A DNA stretch of 24,172 nucleotides, from NCBI GenBank assembly GCA_030672225.1, contig DAOVGW010000021.1, forward strand, positions 1 through 24,172, read 5' to 3'. The notes beneath the pieces were generated by a model. It was not told the origin of the DNA and made no database searches. It saw only the letters and a list, made by a program, of their open reading frames with translations. This DNA is from Dehalococcoidales bacterium (lineage in GTDB: Bacteria; Chloroflexota; Dehalococcoidia; Dehalococcoidales; ARS1013). The position numbers were made by a program, and so were the translations under genes. This document shows positions 23,667-24,172 of this stretch, one piece after another (the stretch's first letter is position 1; each line of letters starts with the position of its first letter).

Positions 23667-23757
23667 AACCCTTCGGGCTTGAGCCCTCTAGGGCGAAGCC
23701 TCACCCCTCGAAGAGTCTTCGACCTTAAAGCACCCAGAAAAATCGAAGATTTTCCCG
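23667..23757. repeat. Cluster of short inverted repeats after nuoN
   Basis: Directly after the nuo operon lie several overlapping small hairpins. CTTCG...CGAAG encloses GGGC-TTGA-GCCC and GCCC-TCTA-GGGC (23671-23697). CGAAGA-GT-CTTCG lies at 23709-23721, and AAAATC-GAA-GATTTT at about 23739-23754. None has a clear U-tract on the plus strand except weakly the last, which could serve as operon terminator. No coding sequence is credible here. Confidence 0.5.
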
Positions 23758-23770
23758 GGGACCCGCTTTA

Positions 23771-23927
23771 TCCCCCTCTCCTTACGTTCCTTGTCTTTGC
23801 GAGGAGCCGAAGCTCTGAGTGTAGCGAAGAGTCTGCGACGAAGCAAACTAGAGGATGAAGACGAGATCGCTTCGCCCTTCAGTAGAAGGGCTCGCAATGA
23901 CACAGCGGACAGTATGTGAGAGGGGGA
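23771..23927. repeat. Palindromic intergenic repeat element (about 157 bp)
   Basis: The outer arms TCCCCCTCTC (23771-23780) and GAGAGGGGGA (23918-23927) are exact complements. Inner arms TGTCTTTGCGAG (23792-23803) and CTCGCAATGACA (23891-23902) match in 11 of 12. A 7-bp hairpin GCCCTTC-AGTA-GAAGGGC (23874-23891) lies within, and the core has repeated CGAAG/CTTCG and GAGATCGCTTCG words. The words TTGCGAG, CGAAGCAA and CTCGCAATGACA resemble a type of dispersed intergenic palindrome seen in many environmental bacterial genomes. This likeness is from memory, not a search. Both strands show short open frames, but these run through the palindrome and are not credible genes. Confidence 0.65.
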
Positions 23928-24005
23928 AATATCGGTTAACTAACAGCGTATAATAGGATGAGTAGTTACTTAACAAATAATTAGCTACTCAGATTCGGAG
24001 ATGAT

Positions 24006-24172
24006 GTGTCAGAAATGAGCAATACTCAGGAAAAGAAGATTGAAAATGTAAGCATCGCCAGGTGTGCCCTGTTTGGAGCCATTGGGTTTGGGATTGGTGG
24101 GCTTATCGGCGGCGTGGTTCCGGCGATGCTTTGGCTTCCCATGGGAGCGATTGGAGGAGCATCGCTGGGGCT
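24006..24172 (+). CDS. Small glycine-rich membrane protein, partial (cut by window end)
   Basis: A reading frame opens with GTG at 24006, five nt after GGAG, and runs off the window after 55 codons. An in-frame ATG lies at 24015. The visible part has a polar N-terminus rich in Glu, Lys and Asn, followed by a hydrophobic glycine-zipper stretch (ALFGAIGFGIGGLIGG, then VVPAMLWLPMGAIGGASLG) that looks like one or two membrane helices. A TATAAT at 23949-23954 could be its -10 box, without a clear -35. I do not recognise the family. Gly-rich helices of this kind occur in many unrelated small membrane proteins, so no function is proposed. Confidence 0.55.
   Translation, partial: MSEMSNTQEKKIENVSIARCALFGAIGFGIGGLIGGVVPAMLWLPMGAIGGASLG

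Noticed and set aside
23688..23903. A 71-codon minus-strand reading frame after nuoN
   Set aside because: It runs through the palindromic repeat and its low-complexity Ser/Arg/Lys composition reflects that. It also lacks a ribosome site and any recognisable family.
1..24172. Mobile elements, CRISPR arrays and phage genes
   Set aside because: No transposase, integrase, phage structural protein or regularly spaced direct repeats were found in any frame.

Overview
The window looks like a chromosomal segment from a strictly anaerobic or anaerobe-derived bacterium, most likely Chloroflexota of the Dehalococcoidia type. This is inferred from gene content only: a complex I operon without NuoE/F/G, a WtpABC tungstate/molybdate uptake system, a CetZ-like tubulin, an archaeal-style RtcB-archease pair and a tandem universal stress protein. 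No rRNA, IS element, prophage or CRISPR array is visible, and the genes are compact, with many 1-11 bp overlaps.

Layout. (1) 18-2065, minus strand: rtcB, archease and a tRNA-Gly(CCC), with a good promoter in front of the tRNA. (2) 2132-3037, minus strand: a two-domain UspA protein. Its promoter faces, across a 150-bp divergent region, the promoter of moaB-moeA (3189-4894, plus strand). (3) 4891-9695, minus strand: a molybdenum/tungsten operon in the order wtpB-wtpC-wtpA-moaA-moaC-MOSC. It is headed by a structured leader (about 9736-9897) that looks like a Moco/Tuco-type riboswitch with an intrinsic terminator and a visible competing antiterminator. Import of the oxyanion and several cofactor-building steps would thus share one control point. 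(4) 10052-10915, plus strand: degV, with a near-consensus promoter, convergent with a CetZ/FtsZ-like GTPase (10919-12091, minus strand). (5) 12266-23652, plus strand: a complete 11-subunit-type complex I operon, nuoABCDHIJKLMN, from its own promoter. (6) 23653-24172: a palindrome-rich intergenic repeat region and the start of a small glycine-rich membrane protein cut by the window end.

The standout feature is the nuoI gene (15884-17779). It encodes 631 residues rather than about 160, because a whole GltD/NfnB-like FAD- and NAD(P)H-binding iron-sulfur oxidoreductase of about 470 residues is inserted in frame between the two ferredoxin [4Fe-4S] motifs of NuoI. The operon has no nuoEFG, the usual NADH-oxidising arm. 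The most economical reading is a complex I whose electron-input flavoprotein has been built into the NuoI subunit. The sequence shows the architecture directly; the electron donor and any bifurcation or confurcation are inference.
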